Positions 63,958 to 64,000 of a stretch of DNA of 64,000 bases are shown one piece after another. Positions within the stretch are counted from its first letter, which is position 1. Each line of letters opens with the position of its first letter. The notes under the pieces were generated by a model. The model had not been told where the DNA came from. It made no database searches and saw only the letters and a program-made list of their open reading frames with translations. The DNA comes from Microglena sp. YARC (Eukaryota; Chlorophyta; Chlorophyceae; Chlamydomonadales; Chlamydomonadaceae), in assembly GCA_022414725.1 (NCBI GenBank), contig CM039466.1, positions 19,252,925-19,316,924 of the forward strand, given 5' to 3'. The translations under genes were made by a program, and so were the position numbers.

Positions 63958-64000
63958 CTGTACGTGTGCGAATAGGGTGTAGGGAATTAGTTAAGTGAAT

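Overview
This is a eukaryotic nuclear contig, most likely from a green alga. The evidence is GT-AG introns, plant-type TTTAGGG telomere-like repeats (15922-15941), Ty1/copia, Helitron, hAT-like and PIF/Harbinger-like elements, and a secreted-ectodomain TKL-type kinase of a kind common in chlorophytes. A prasinophyte such as Cymbomonas would fit, but I cannot prove the species from the sequence. There are no operons, and most of the window is repeats and introns.

Layout. 1-4390: internal part and 3' LTR of a decayed copia-like element that has lost most of pol and carries an extra ORF. 4400-8700: a SINE-like insertion with target-site duplication, a LINE reverse-transcriptase fragment, and a 39-bp minisatellite. 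8700-19788 (minus): one receptor-like protein kinase gene. It has a signal peptide exon, ectodomain exons, and a kinase domain split over three exons. Exon phases match at most junctions, including across a 4.15-kb intron that holds about 135 copies of a 22-bp repeat. 20.2-31.2 kb: transposon graveyard. It holds two TTA-flanked TIR elements, about six Helitrons arranged head to tail, one of them split by a TIR element, a second copia remnant and a Harbinger transposase fragment. 32-36 kb: satellites and minisatellites. 36.3-38.0 kb (minus): a glutamine-rich protein gene. 38.5-46.4 kb: a 195-bp satellite of about 40 copies, of poor sequence quality, ending in a 1000-N gap.

47.6-63.96 kb (minus): a large coiled-coil gene that I identify as a TPR/MLP1/NUA-type nuclear pore basket protein. 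The core junctions are phase-consistent and the translated core matches the family's conserved segment. Its N-terminus lies beyond the right edge and its C-terminus is not found.

The most unusual feature is how the introns of this gene are built. Almost every intron contains a tandem array whose unit is the neighbouring exon's edge plus its splice site. Copies of exon 3' ends with the donor lie in the downstream intron, and copies of exon 5' ends with the acceptor lie in the upstream intron. One array has 12 extra copies of a 42-bp exon segment encoding 14 residues, exactly two coiled-coil heptads. A smaller example occurs in the kinase gene. This repeated junction-spanning duplication looks like a genome-specific mode of intron growth and possible exon birth.
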